Source: Thermasporomyces sp036564245 (GTDB lineage: Bacteria > Actinomycetota > Actinomycetes > Propionibacteriales > Actinopolymorphaceae). Taken from it: 64,000 bases of DNA. Position numbers and translations under genes: made by a program. The notes under the pieces were generated by a model, which made no database searches, had not been told where the DNA came from, and saw nothing but the letters and a program-made list of their open reading frames with translations. The stretch covers positions 105,642-169,641 of the forward strand of contig DATCKU010000035.1 of the NCBI GenBank assembly GCA_036564245.1, read 5' to 3'. This document shows, piece by piece, positions 1 to 9,267 of the stretch. Position 1 is the stretch's first letter; the number at the start of each line of letters is the position of its first letter.

Positions 1-1
1 C

Positions 2-1501
2 ACCCGGACGCACCCCCCGCGTGAGCTGGCGGACGTCGTCGGCGTGGTCGGTCAGGACCCACGAGCGGGGTTCGTCACCGACATCGTGGAGGACGAGCTG
101 GCCTATGCGATGGAGTCGTTGGGCACACCGCCCGACGTCATGCGGACGCGGGTCGAGGAGACCCTGGACCTGCTCGGCCTCGCGGAGTTTCGATCCCGAC
201 CGATCTCCACGCTGTCAGGAGGTCAGCAGCAGCGGGTCGCGATCGGGTCGGTGCTCACCAGCCACCCTCACGTGCTCGTGCTCGACGAACCCACCTCCGC
301 ACTGGACCCAGCCGCGGCAGAAGAGGTCCTTGCCGCCATCCACCGTCTCGTGCACGACCTCGGGATGACGGTGGTGCTGGCCGAGCATCGGTTGGAACGG
401 GTCGTGCAGTACGCCGACCGGGTTGTCTATCTCCCCGGCGCGGGGCGCCCTGTCGTCGCCGGTGATCCGGCTGAGGTCATGGCGCAGACCGATGTCGCAC
501 CACCGGTCGTGCAGCTCGCCCGAGTCGCCGGTTGGGAGCCCGTGCCGCTCTCGGTACGCGACGCTCGGAGCGCTGCCGCTCCGTTACGCCTCCGCCTCGA
601 AGGAACGCCACCCCAGCTGCGGCCCGGCGATTCGGGCTCCCGCGACGCCTCGACCGAGCGGCCCCTGGTGAGCGTCCGCGATCTCGTCGTGACATACCGC
701 GGGTCGTCCTCCAGGCAGGCACCGCCACCGATCCGGGGCCGGTCCACCACACCGGAATCCGGCACCGCGGCCGGCCGGCCGGCACTCCTCGACGTGCGCC
801 TGGATCTCGCACCTGGCGAGGTCCTGGCGCTGATGGGCCGGAACGGCTCCGGCAAGTCGTCCCTGCTCAAGGCGCTCGTCGGGCTGGTGCGGCCGGCACG
901 AGGGACGATCCGGGTCGCGACCGTCGACCCCACCACGGCCAAGCCGGCCACGATCGTCGCGGCGGCCGGCCTGGTTCCCCAGGAGCCCGCCGACCTGCTC
1001 TATGCGGAAACCGTCGAGCAGGAGTGCAAGCAGGCTGACCGGGACTTCCGTGCCGACCCTGGGACGTGCGCCGACATCTTCGCCCGACTCGTCCCCACGC
1101 CCACCACGGAGCTCGCGTCTCGGCATCCCCGCGACCTGTCCGAAGGCGAACGGCTCTGCCTGGCGCTCGCCGTGATCCTCACCGCGGCACCGCCCTTGGT
1201 GCTGCTGGACGAGCCCACCCGAGGGCTCGACTACATCTCCAAGCAGCGGCTGGTCGAGATCGTTCGCGACTTGAGAGCGCGACGGCACGGCGTGATCCTC
1301 GCCACCCACGACGTGGAGCTCGTGGCCGAGGTCGCGACGCGGGCGGCGGTTCTCGCCGACGGTGAGGTGGTCGCCGACGGACCGGTCGAGCACGTCCTGG
1401 CCGCGTCGCCGACGTTCGCACCGCAGGTGGCGAAGGTCCTGCGGCCGCTGCCGTACCTCACGGTGTCGCAAGTGGCGGCAGCACTCGGTGGTACGCCGTG
1501 A
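2..1501 (+). CDS. ECF-type ABC transporter, double ATPase (5' truncated)
   Basis: Two fused ATP-binding domains that would energise an energy-coupling-factor vitamin/metal importer at the inner face of the membrane. The frame is open to the window edge, so the N-terminus and first Walker A are missing. The visible first domain starts at its Q-loop (VGQDP), then has LSGGQQQR and LVLDEPTSALDP. The second has GRNGSGKSS (Walker A), the variant signature LSEGERLCLAL and LLDEPTRGLDY. The stop overlaps the next start by four bases (GTGA), so it is translationally coupled to the S-component gene. EcfT is not visible and may lie upstream. The double-ATPase form replaces the usual EcfA1/EcfA2 pair. Confidence 0.9.
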   Translation, partial: TRTHPPRELADVVGVVGQDPRAGFVTDIVEDELAYAMESLGTPPDVMRTRVEETLDLLGLAEFRSRPISTLSGGQQQRVAIGSVLTSHPHVLVLDEPTSALDPAAAEEVLAAIHRLVHDLGMTVVLAEHRLERVVQYADRVVYLPGAGRPVVAGDPAEVMAQTDVAPPVVQLARVAGWEPVPLSVRDARSAAAPLRLRLEGTPPQLRPGDSGSRDASTERPLVSVRDLVVTYRGSSSRQAPPPIRGRSTTPESGTAAGRPALLDVRLDLAPGEVLALMGRNGSGKSSLLKALVGLVRPARGTIRVATVDPTTAKPATIVAAAGLVPQEPADLLYAETVEQECKQADRDFRADPGTCADIFARLVPTPTTELASRHPRDLSEGERLCLALAVILTAAPPLVLLDEPTRGLDYISKQRLVEIVRDLRARRHGVILATHDVELVAEVATRAAVLADGEVVADGPVEHVLAASPTFAPQVAKVLRPLPYLTVSQVAAALGGTP

Positions 1502-2328
1502 CGACGAGGAGCGAGCCGACGCTGGGGCGCCCCATCGCGGTCCGACCCCGCTCCATGGTCGCGTTGATCTTCGGGTCGCTGGTCGGCGTGGTCGGCTTCG
1601 GGTGGCCGTTTCTCGCCCGACCGGACAGCTCGGTGAGCGGGACGCCGAGCCAGGCACCGCTGTTCCTCGGGGCACTGCTCCTGGTGGTCGTGGCGGTCGT
1701 CCTCGCCGAGCTCTCCGAGCGGGGTTTGGACGCGAAGGCGGTCGCGATGCTGGGCGTGTTGGCCGCGGCCGGCACCGGGTTGCGCGCGCTGAGCCCGGGA
1801 ACGGCCGGGTTCGAGCCCACGCTCTTCCTCGTGATCCTGGCGGGCCGGGTCTTCGGGCCCGGCTTCGGCTTCACCATCGGGGCGGTCCTGCTCTTGGCGA
1901 GCGCGCTCGCGACTGGCGGAGTCGGCCCCTGGATGCCGTACCAGATGGTCGGCCTCGCCTGGACAGGTCTCGCGGCGGGTCTGCTGCCGCGGGCGTCCGG
2001 ACGGACGGAGCGGCTGCTGCTCGCCGGCTACGCCGCCCTTGCGGGATTCGGGTACGGCGCCTTGCTGAACCTGTCGTTCTGGCCGTTCTCCACGAGCTTG
2101 CCGCCGGAGATGAGCTACGACCCGGACGGAACGGTGGCTACCAACCTCGCGCACTACGCGACGTTCTACGTGACCACGTCCTTCACATGGGACTGTGTGC
2201 GCGCCGTCATCAACGCGACGCTGGTGCTCGTCATCGGGCGACCGGTGCTGGCGACGCTTCGGCGGGCCGCACGACGTGCCGCGTTCCCTACGACTCGGTC
2301 TCTGACCCTGCACTCACCACGCCACTGA
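1498..2328 (+). CDS. ECF transporter S component-like membrane protein
   Basis: 276-residue, highly hydrophobic protein with about six predicted membrane segments (first near residues 20-40, later ones around 55-75, 100-150 and 160-180). It begins with GTG overlapping the ATPase stop, which fixes the start and indicates one operon. In ECF systems the S component binds the substrate and docks on the EcfT/ATPase module. I infer that role from context and topology; the substrate (cobalamin and other vitamins are common for such modules) cannot be read from the sequence. Its last 41 bases overlap the 3' end of the convergent ClpP-like gene. Confidence 0.75.
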   Translation: MTTRSEPTLGRPIAVRPRSMVALIFGSLVGVVGFGWPFLARPDSSVSGTPSQAPLFLGALLLVVVAVVLAELSERGLDAKAVAMLGVLAAAGTGLRALSPGTAGFEPTLFLVILAGRVFGPGFGFTIGAVLLLASALATGGVGPWMPYQMVGLAWTGLAAGLLPRASGRTERLLLAGYAALAGFGYGALLNLSFWPFSTSLPPEMSYDPDGTVATNLAHYATFYVTTSFTWDCVRAVINATLVLVIGRPVLATLRRAARRAAFPTTRSLTLHSPRH

Positions 2329-2899
2329 CCAGGCCGTAGCCCTTTGCCTCGGCCGCCGTGAGGAATCGACCCTCCCTGAAGTCGGACGCGACCGCCTCCG
2401 CCTGTCGCCCCGTGGCGTCAGCGACCAGCTCGACGAGCTGGTGCCACCTCGTGAGGTATTCCTTCGCATACGTGTCGATGTCGGACGCTCGCCCCGAGGT
2501 CGGCTCGGCCTTCGGCTCGATCAGTGCGAACCTCGCGTGGGGGTAGGCAAGGCGGCTCGGCGCGGCGGCAAGCGCCCCGATGGCCGCTCCGCTCACCTCG
2601 CCTACAGCGATCGCCGTGAGCTCGACGCCCAGCATGTGGATCGTGTCGGCGAGGCTCAGCACCGCACCAAGCTCGCCAGCTGGGCAGGCGAGGCGGAGTG
2701 TGATCGGCTCGGGCGCGAGGGCTTCGAGCGTGAGCAGCTGCGCCGCCGTCCGTGTCGCGAGCTCGTCGTCGATCACACCCTGCGCAAGCACGACGCGGCG
2801 TTCGAACAGACGCTCCTGGATCAGGGTGTGGAAGGTGTGGGGGCGCTCATGACCACCCAGTCCGGAGGTACGGATGTCACTGGTTCTGTGAGGCCTCAT
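2288..2899 (-). CDS. ClpP-fold protein lacking the catalytic triad
   Basis: 203 residues with the ClpP backbone: an N-terminal LFERRVVLAQGVIDD segment, AQLLTLEA, then the core and a closing FLTAAEAKGYGLVS. By hand alignment to ClpP, the active-site Ser of AASMGA is Ala106 (AAIGA), the His of the HQP motif is Ile127 (LIEP) and the Asp of the ERDRFLSA region is Gly177 (REGRFLTA), so all three triad positions are lost. This suggests a structural or regulatory ring subunit, as in ClpR-type proteins, rather than a peptidase; that role is inference. The ATG at 2899 has a GAGGAGGT ribosome site and lies inside the 3' end of the upstream XRE gene, so the two are co-expressed. Confidence 0.8.
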   Translation of the reverse strand: MRPHRTSDIRTSGLGGHERPHTFHTLIQERLFERRVVLAQGVIDDELATRTAAQLLTLEALAPEPITLRLACPAGELGAVLSLADTIHMLGVELTAIAVGEVSGAAIGALAAAPSRLAYPHARFALIEPKAEPTSGRASDIDTYAKEYLTRWHQLVELVADATGRQAEAVASDFREGRFLTAAEAKGYGLVSGVVSAGSETES

Positions 2900-3239
2900 G
2901 CGTACCTCCTCGACGGGTTGCGTGCGCGTCGTCGGATCGCACTCCCTGCATGCGTACGGCGGTGCCGGTCGGCGGGCCCGACTCGGCGGCCAATCGCACC
3001 TCGATCTGGTGGCCGATCGCCAACGCGTACCGCTCGAGGGTCGACAGCCGCACGTCGGCGTCACCGGCCTCGAGCCGGGCGACCGCGGACTGTGACGTGC
3101 CCATCCGGGCGGCGACCTGGGTCTGCGAGAGCCCTGATCGTTTGCGCAGCTCTACGAGCTCTGCTGCGAGTCGCCGCCTGCGCAGAGCCATCTCCCGGAA
3201 GCCGGGCATCACCGGCAGCGTGTCGCCGCCATCCTCCAT
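2877..3239 (-). CDS. XRE-family helix-turn-helix regulator
   Basis: 120-residue protein with a Cro/C1-type HTH at about residues 25-80 (LRKRSGLSQTQVAARMGTSQ, then AVARLEAGDADVRLSTLERY). The remaining C-terminal tail is short and has no recognisable sensor domain. It overlaps the ClpP-like gene by 23 bases and probably controls that small operon and itself. The ATG at 3239 lies seven bases after a good -10 element, which points to a leaderless transcript; a second Met at residue 11 is an alternative start. Two palindromes in the promoter are plausible binding sites. Confidence 0.85.
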   Translation of the reverse strand: MEDGGDTLPVMPGFREMALRRRRLAAELVELRKRSGLSQTQVAARMGTSQSAVARLEAGDADVRLSTLERYALAIGHQIEVRLAAESGPPTGTAVRMQGVRSDDAHATRRGGTHEASQNQ

Positions 3240-3274
3240 ACCAAGGATGGTATCTCGAAAATGAGATAGGCCAA
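3238..3274 (-). promoter_or_regulatory. Promoter with two palindromes for the XRE-ClpP-like operon
   Basis: On the minus strand a -35 TTGGCC (3274-3269) and a -10 TACCAT (3252-3247) are separated by 16 bases, and the ATG begins seven bases after the -10. Two perfect six-base inverted repeats overlap this promoter: TATCTC/GAGATA (3251-3256 and 3263-3268) and ATACCA/TGGTAT (3238-3243 and 3248-3253). The arrangement suggests autoregulation by the XRE protein; the binding itself is inference. Confidence 0.6.
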
Positions 3275-3296
3275 GCCTCGAACCCGACGATCACCC

Positions 3297-4412
3297 TCAG
3301 CTGGTGGGCGAGGCGTCCACGAAGGGCGGCCGCCGCGTCACGAACGGCTGCCTGCGCCCACGGATGTCGACCATGACCTCGGCACCGTCGGGCACGCCGG
3401 TCCGCAGCAGGGCCAACCCGATCCCCACTCGCCGTGTCGGCGAGAACGTCCCACTTGTCACGTGCCCCAGCCGATCACCGCTGGAGTCGAACACCTCCAT
3501 GCCGGGCCTGGGGATCCCCCGCCCCGTGGCCTCGAGGCCTCGCAGCCGTCTGGCTGGGCCAGCCTCGCGCTCGGCGAGCAACACCGCCCGCCCCCAGAAG
3601 GCCGGCTTCTGCCAGCCCACCGCCCAACCCAACCGCGCCTGGACTGGCGTGACGTCGAGCGAGATGTCCTGGCCGTGCAGCGGGTACCCCATCTCGGTGC
3701 GCAGCGTGTCCCGAGCGCCGAGACCGCACGGCAGCACGCCGTACGCCGCCCCGGCCTCTAGCAGCCGATCCCAGACGTCGCCCGCGGCCGCCGCCGGGAT
3801 CACGAGCTCGTACCCGTGCTCACCCGTGTAGCCGGTCCGGCACACGGTGAGCGTGGTACCTCCTGGTCCCTGCTGTGTGGACGGCCAGGCCGCCTCGACG
3901 AACGACATGTAGGCATGGCCCGCCGGGAGACCGACCGTGCGCAGCAGCTCGGCGCTATGCGGACCCTGGACCGCGAGAATGGCGTACTCCTGATGCAGGT
4001 TCGCCACCGTCACGCCAGCCGGAGCTTGGGCATCCAGCCGGCGAACCACCTCAGCGCAGTTGGCCGCGTTCGGCACCAGGAACACCTCGTCCTGCCCGAC
4101 GAGATAGCAGATCAGGTCGTCGACGATGCCGCCGGTCTCCTCGTCGCAGCACAGGGTGTACTGCGCTCGCCCAGGGCCGATCTTGCTCAAGGCGTTGGTC
4201 AGCGTGGCGTCGACGTACGCGGCAGCTCCCGGCCCCGCCACGCGCGCCTTGCCCAGATGACTGACGTCGAACACACCGACTCGCTCACGCACGGCCTGGT
4301 GCTCTTTGACCACACCGCCGCCGGCATACTCGAGCGGCATCTCCCAGCCGCCGAACTCCGCGAACTTCGCACCCATCGCCTGGTGCCGAGCGTGAAGGGG
4401 AGAACGCATCAT
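3297..4412 (-). CDS. gcvT: Aminomethyltransferase, glycine cleavage T protein
   Basis: About 371 residues, the usual length. It transfers the aminomethyl carbon from the lipoyl arm of H protein to tetrahydrofolate, releasing ammonia. The start region has LHARHQAMGAKFAEFGGWEM and the folate-binding fold continues with DVSHLGKARVAGPGA and the LPCGLGARDTLRTEMGYPL motif typical of GcvT. Two adjacent ATGs (4412, 4409) are possible starts; a longer upstream in-frame stretch looks non-coding in composition. It is divergent from pepA. No gcvH or gcvP lies in the window. Confidence 0.92.
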   Translation of the reverse strand: MMRSPLHARHQAMGAKFAEFGGWEMPLEYAGGGVVKEHQAVRERVGVFDVSHLGKARVAGPGAAAYVDATLTNALSKIGPGRAQYTLCCDEETGGIVDDLICYLVGQDEVFLVPNAANCAEVVRRLDAQAPAGVTVANLHQEYAILAVQGPHSAELLRTVGLPAGHAYMSFVEAAWPSTQQGPGGTTLTVCRTGYTGEHGYELVIPAAAAGDVWDRLLEAGAAYGVLPCGLGARDTLRTEMGYPLHGQDISLDVTPVQARLGWAVGWQKPAFWGRAVLLAEREAGPARRLRGLEATGRGIPRPGMEVFDSSGDRLGHVTSGTFSPTRRVGIGLALLRTGVPDGAEVMVDIRGRRQPFVTRRPPFVDASPTS

Positions 4413-4570
4413 GACAGCGAACCTACCGTGGTCGTGGCGGCCGGGGCGGTGTCGTCTAGGCTGCGAGGATCCATGATTCACGGGCCTGCTCCCGAGTCCC
4501 TACCGGGGCCGGGACCGATCGCCGCAGGCTGGCGCGTGACGGACACGACTGGACAAGGAGACGTGCAAAC

Positions 4571-6121
4571 GTGAGCGCCCCCACCACGCCCTCGATCCCC
4601 AGTATCGAGCTTCACCGTGCCCCCGCCGCATCGATCGAGGCCGACGCGGTCATCGTCGGCGTCGTGAAGCGGGACGACGAGTTGGCACTGCTCGGTGGAG
4701 CGGCCACAGTCGACTCCGCGCTGAGCGGTGGGCTCCTCACGACGCTCAAGGCGCTCGGCTTCAAGGCCAAGGCCGACGAGGTCAGCCTGCTGCCGACCGG
4801 GGGTTCGATGACCGCGCCGGTCGTCGCTGCAGTTGGTGTGGGCAAGGAGGAGCCGGACAACGAGGCCCTCCGCCGGGCGGCAGGATCAGCGGTACGCCAG
4901 CTCGCCGGGAAGGCGGAACGCGTCGCGATCGCCATGAGTCCGGCCACCACCTCGACCGAGGCAGCGCACGACATCGCGGCAGAGGTTGGCGCACTCGCCG
5001 AAGGTGCACTGCTCGGCGCCTATACGTACGACCGTTACCGGTCGGGGAGCGACGACCGTCCGAAACCGGTCTCGGCGATCACGATCCTCACCGAGGCCGC
5101 CGACCAGGAGCCTGTCAACGCGGGCTTGCGGAGAGCCCAGACCGTCGCTCGCGCCGTGTACCGAGCCCGTGACTGGGTCAACACGGCACCTGCCGACCTG
5201 TACCCCGGGTCGTTCGCCGACGCGGCACAGGAAGCGGCCGCCAGCGCCGGAGTCACCGTCGAGGTGCTCGACGAACAAGCGTTGGCCGACCGCGGATACG
5301 GCGGGATCCTCGGTGTCGGCCAGGGCTCGAGCCGACCGCCGCGGCTGGTGCGCCTGCACTACCGTCCCGACAACCCGAAACGGCGCATCGCCTTCGTGGG
5401 CAAGGGAATCACCTTCGACACCGGCGGGATATCGCTCAAGCCCCACAACAGCATGGTGACCATGAAGTGCGACATGGCGGGCGCCGCCAGCGTCATCGCG
5501 GCGACGATCGCCATCGCCGAGTTGGGGCTGCCGGTCGAGATCATCGGGTACGCCGCGATGGCGGAGAACATGCCCTCCGGTACGGCGCAACGGCCGTCGG
5601 ACGTGCTCACCATCTACGGCGGCAAGACCGTGGAGGTCCTCAACACCGACGCCGAAGGCCGGCTGGTCATGGCGGATGCCATCGTGCGTGCCGGCGAGGA
5701 CGAGCCCGACCTGATCGTCGACGTCGCGACCCTGACCGGCGCCTGCATGGTCGCCCTGGGGCTACGCACCTTCGGCATCATGTCGAGCGACGACGAGCTG
5801 TCCCGGCAGATCGGCGAGGTGGCAGCCCGGGTCGGAGAGGACGGGTGGCCGTTGCCCATCCCCGAGGGCATGCGCGAGGGTCTCGAGTCCAAGGTCGCCG
5901 ATCTCGCCAACATCTCGGGCGATCGTTACGGCGGTGCGCTCGTCGCCGCGGCCTTCCTCCGCGAGTTCGTGCCGGACGGCGTGCGGTGGGCACATCTGGA
6001 CATCGCAGGCCCGGCCTTCAACGAGAAGGGCCCACGCGGCTACACGCCCGCGGGCGGCACCGGCTGTGGCGTACGGACGCTCGTCGGCCTCGCAGAGACG
6101 GCGGCAGCCGGCGACCTGTAG
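4571..6121 (+). CDS. pepA: Leucyl aminopeptidase (M17)
   Basis: 516-residue cytosolic metallo-aminopeptidase that removes N-terminal residues from peptides and may also handle Cys-Gly dipeptides. The M17 signature NTDAEGRL is present near residue 360, preceded by the metal/active-site stretches GKGITFDTGGISLKP and KCDMAGAASV, and followed by DVATLTGACMVALG. The N-terminal domain of about 170 residues is less conserved, as usual. Start is GTG at 4571, with an AAGGAGA ribosome site eight bases upstream. It stands divergent to gcvT, with a promoter in the 158-base gap. Confidence 0.95.
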   Translation: MSAPTTPSIPSIELHRAPAASIEADAVIVGVVKRDDELALLGGAATVDSALSGGLLTTLKALGFKAKADEVSLLPTGGSMTAPVVAAVGVGKEEPDNEALRRAAGSAVRQLAGKAERVAIAMSPATTSTEAAHDIAAEVGALAEGALLGAYTYDRYRSGSDDRPKPVSAITILTEAADQEPVNAGLRRAQTVARAVYRARDWVNTAPADLYPGSFADAAQEAAASAGVTVEVLDEQALADRGYGGILGVGQGSSRPPRLVRLHYRPDNPKRRIAFVGKGITFDTGGISLKPHNSMVTMKCDMAGAASVIAATIAIAELGLPVEIIGYAAMAENMPSGTAQRPSDVLTIYGGKTVEVLNTDAEGRLVMADAIVRAGEDEPDLIVDVATLTGACMVALGLRTFGIMSSDDELSRQIGEVAARVGEDGWPLPIPEGMREGLESKVADLANISGDRYGGALVAAAFLREFVPDGVRWAHLDIAGPAFNEKGPRGYTPAGGTGCGVRTLVGLAETAAAGDL

Positions 6122-6256
6122 GCAGATGTCGCCCAGTGGCGGCCTCGACACGAGCGACGCCGCCCCTTCGTGCCCTCAGGGCCTGTGTGCCGGCCTGACG
6201 GACACAGCACGCCACGAGGCACGGGCTCGCCCAGTGAAGCCCGGCTCGCCGTCAGG

Positions 6257-8024
6257 TCAGCGGTAGGCGCTCGCCTGGAGGTCGTACAGCTCGGCGTACA
6301 AGCCGCCGTGGCGCAGGAGCTCGTCGTGGCTACCACGTTCGCGGATCCGGCCTTTCGAGGACGAGAATCAGGTCCGCCATGCGGACGGTGGAGAATCGAT
6401 GCGAGACCAGCAACGTGACCCCTGCGGCCTCACGAGCGTCACGTGCGGCTTCGGCGAACCGCTCGAACAGCGCGTGCTCGGCCTCAGCGTCAAGTGCAGC
6501 GGTCGGTTCGTCGAGCACGAGCAGCAGAGGCTGCGTCCGCATTCGGGCCCGAGCGAGGGCGAGTCGCTGCCACTGCCCACCTGACAGGTCGACCCCGCCA
6601 GGCCGTGTCGAGCCGAGCTGGGTGTCCCAGCCGTTCGGCAGACCCGCTACCACCTCGGCAGCACCGGAGCGCCCCGCCGCCGAGCCGATCGCCACCTCGT
6701 CCAGGCGGCTGAGGTCACCGAGCCCGATCGCTTCCCGGGCGCGAAACTCCGGCCGACAGTAGTCCTGGAAGGCCCCACTCGAGCGTTGACGCCATTCGTC
6801 GACGCCCAGGTCCTCAAGTGGCACACCGTCGACCAGAATGCGGCCCGACGTGGGTTCGTAGAACCGCAAGAGGAGCTTGACGAGCGAGGCCTTGCCGGCG
6901 CCGTTCTCGCCGACCAATGCGACCACCGCGCCGGCCGGCAGCTCGCAGGTGATGTCCTCGAGCACCGGCCGATCGGTCCCTGGATAACGGAAGGACACCC
7001 GGTCGAGCACGATCGAGCGGGTGACCCGGCGTGGGCACGGTCTCCCTCTCTCGCGTACCGGTTGGCCTTGTCGTACCTCTGCAGCCAATCCAGGCGGCTG
7101 GCGACGACCGAGACGTCAGCGACGAAGCGCGCGCCCCGCTGACCAACCCGGCAAGGAAGCCCTGGACTTGACCGGCGAGCACCACGGTCAGGGCGACGTC
7201 GCCAGGTGTCAACTCTCCGCGCACCGCACGGGTGAACACGATCCCGACGGCGCCGAGATAGCCGACCGCGAAGACGAGGTTGCCCAGGAGACGCAGCAGC
7301 TGGGCGCGGTCCCCTGCCGTGGTTCGGATGCGATCGACCGACCTCGCAAGCTCAGCCCGCCGTCGTACGAGGTCCGGCCCGTATCCGAACAACCGGGCCT
7401 CGCGTCCCACCGACACGTCCGATGCCAGCCCGACTAGTCGGTGCAGGACTCGCTCCTGCTCAGCCGTAGCCTCCTGCGCCCGGCGGTTGATGCGATTCGC
7501 GAGTTCGAGCAGACGAACGACGGCAGTGCGAACACCGTCAGCGCGAGAAGCCACGGCGTCCGGGCAGCGAGCAGCCCACCGACCACGACCACCTGCACCA
7601 CTTGGGCCACGAGCTGCACGATGGCGTTGCGCCCTGCGCCCACAGCACTGGCCTGTTGCCTCAGCAGCTGGACCTCATCGAGGTACTCGGGTCGCTCGTA
7701 GTGCTCGATCCCCGGCAACCGCGTGACCATCTCCGCGATCCTGCGGTCCACGAGCGCATCGATCTTCAGGCTGAGGGCGTGGATCACGTAGATGCTCACC
7801 AGCATCGAGCCGACATAGAGGACGACGGCCGCCGCCGCCAGCACGCCGGCCACCACGATCTGGTGATCGGCGCCGGTGCTCGCATCGCGAAGCGCCTTGG
7901 TCGCGAGCGCTCCCATGGTGAGGCTGAGGAAGTTCGCCGGGACGGAAAGGCAGAGCAGCAGAGCACCCCACCGGTCGGCCTGGAACGCGATGCCGATCAG
8001 GACGCCGAGGGTGCGCAGCGACAT
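6257..8024 (-). pseudogene. ABC exporter (membrane plus ATPase domains), frameshifted
   Basis: Reads as one fused exporter of about 590 codons spread over several frames. The membrane part starts with MSLRTLGVLIGIAF at 8024 behind an AAGGAA ribosome site and includes VTRLPGIEHYERPEYLDEV. Near 7500 the frame shifts to the segment with GREARLFGYGPDLV. Near 7120 it shifts again into the ATPase domain: GENGAGKASLVKLLL (Walker A with Ala for the usual Ser/Thr context), DLSGGQWQRLALARA and LLVLDEPTAALDA. Near 6345 a last shift is needed to reach the normal tail GRIRERGSHDELLRHGGLYA ending at 6257. No single frame gives a functional protein. The 135 bases beyond it, up to pepA, hold no gene. Confidence 0.85.
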
Positions 8025-8089
8025 CCGCTTCCTTCGGCTCGGCAAGGGCACGTGCCCGTCGGGCCGACCGCCCGGCGCCTTGGACTTCT

Positions 8090-8409
8090 TCGAGCGCCGG
8101 CTCGTACGACGCTCTCTACGTCGAGGTGGTGGTTCAGCCGTTGCCCCAACCGCCAGGCCAGACTGGGTGCCAGCGAGTCCAGGCACTCCTGGGCGAGGAA
8201 ACAGGCGGCGACGAGGACACCGCTCACGACCCAGGCGTCCTGCTCTCCCCTGATCGCTGCGGGCAGCCCGCCGACGAACCCGCCGACGGCGAGCATGAAC
8301 CCAACCACACGAGCGGCCGGACGAGCGTCACGAATCCAACGGCTGCCGTGAGTGGCAGGCTGAGCCGCGGCAGCAACCGGATCGTCGCAAGCAGGACTCG
8401 ACCGCTCAT
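8090..8409 (-). pseudogene. Remnant N-terminus of a second ABC exporter
   Basis: Begins with ATG at 8409 behind a GGAGGA ribosome site: MSGRVLLATIRLLPRLSLPL. The frame shifts near 8320 into ARVVGFMLAVGGFVGGLPAA and continues to LAPSLAWRLGQRLNHHLD, a sequence typical of the first 110 residues of half-exporters. It then stops matching, and the next exporter starts only about 65 bases on. The rest of its membrane domain and all of its ATPase domain are therefore deleted. Together with the following gene this was probably a heterodimeric exporter pair under the upstream ArsR-like regulator. Confidence 0.7.
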
Positions 8410-8462
8410 GACTCCTCCGTCGTGCCGGGCGTCGCGTCTTCGTCGTGAGGCGGATCGGTCGG

Positions 8463-9059
8463 CTAGTCGATGACACCCTTGGGCAGCGGGAACCCGTGGA
8501 TGAAGATCGCGAAGGTCTCCCGGCCCTCCGTGTCGCCGGCCTCCAAGCGGGCGGCGATCTTGTCCCGCCAGCGGAAGCACAGCTCGAGGTACTCGCGGTC
8601 GAACTCAGCCGCCTCGTCAGGCGTGAGCCGGAGGTACCAGTCGTGGGCGAACGGGCCCTTGTCCCACCGCGGCGCGCCTTCCAGCTTCCCTTCGAAGTAG
8701 GCACGCGCCATCTCCTGGGTGGCGCCCCTCCCCTTCTGTAGATGCCTCTCGACCGCGGCTCGCCCCTCAGGCGTCGTCACCAGGTCGCTGTAGTCGAGGC
8801 CGTCGGGGTACGCGAGCCGCCAGCACCGCTCCCGGCCGTCCCGGGCGTGTTCAGGAGCTTCCTCCAAGAACCCGTAGCGCGCCAGAAACCGCAGGTGAAA
8901 GCTCACGCTGTTGACCGGCCGCCCGACCGCGGGCGCCAGGTCGCTCGCGGTGCCGTACCCACGGGCCAGAAGCTCGGTGATGAGCCGGAGCCGGACCGGA
9001 TGTGCCAGAGCGCGCAACTCCTGGGCGTCGGTCAGGCGCTTGGCTCGCAGCTGCTCCAT
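8463..9059 (-). CDS. ArsR-like winged-helix transcriptional regulator
   Basis: 198 residues. A winged HTH occupies about residues 10-85 (RALAHPVRLRLITELLARG, then NSVSFHLRFLARYGFLEEAP); the C-terminal half is a helical extension found in actinobacterial ArsR-type repressors next to exporters. No cysteine metal-binding pattern is seen, so metal sensing is not supported. I chose the ATG at 9059 because a CATAAT -10 lies 13 bases upstream and the operator-like palindrome would otherwise be inside the gene. It sits 53 bases upstream of the broken exporter genes, so it may now regulate only itself. Confidence 0.82.
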   Translation of the reverse strand: MEQLRAKRLTDAQELRALAHPVRLRLITELLARGYGTASDLAPAVGRPVNSVSFHLRFLARYGFLEEAPEHARDGRERCWRLAYPDGLDYSDLVTTPEGRAAVERHLQKGRGATQEMARAYFEGKLEGAPRWDKGPFAHDWYLRLTPDEAAEFDREYLELCFRWRDKIAARLEAGDTEGRETFAIFIHGFPLPKGVID

Positions 9060-9072
9060 GCAGCTCAGGCTG

Positions 9073-9105
9073 ATTATGCACGACTTATTGCGCAACACTT
9101 GTTGC
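9073..9105 (-). promoter_or_regulatory. Promoter and operator of the ArsR-like gene
   Basis: A minus-strand -10 CATAAT occupies 9078-9073. Upstream of it are the perfect palindrome TTGCGCAA (9088-9095) and the overlapping inverted repeat GCAAC-ACTT-GTTGC (9092-9105), covering the expected -35 region. This is the typical position for a repressor binding site; assignment to this regulator is inference. Confidence 0.55.
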
Positions 9106-9115
9106 ATATATGTCC

Positions 9116-9152
9116 GATCATGGCCACACGATGATCAGCGTGGTGGCCGATC
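9116..9152. repeat. Inverted repeat, possible terminator
   Basis: GATC-AT-GGCCAC (9116-9127) pairs with GTGGCC-GATC (9143-9152), giving a stem with a two-base bulge. It lies downstream of the minus-strand gene ending at 9268 and upstream of the ArsR-like gene. There is no T-run, so termination is only a suggestion. Confidence 0.35.
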
Positions 9153-9267
9153 AGGACGGTCGTGCCGGACACCCGACCATGACCGCCGTGGGGTCATGCC
9201 TTCCCTTCTCCCTCGCACTGCCCCCTGGGCGGCAACCCCCATACCTCCACGGAAGAACGGATCGTGA

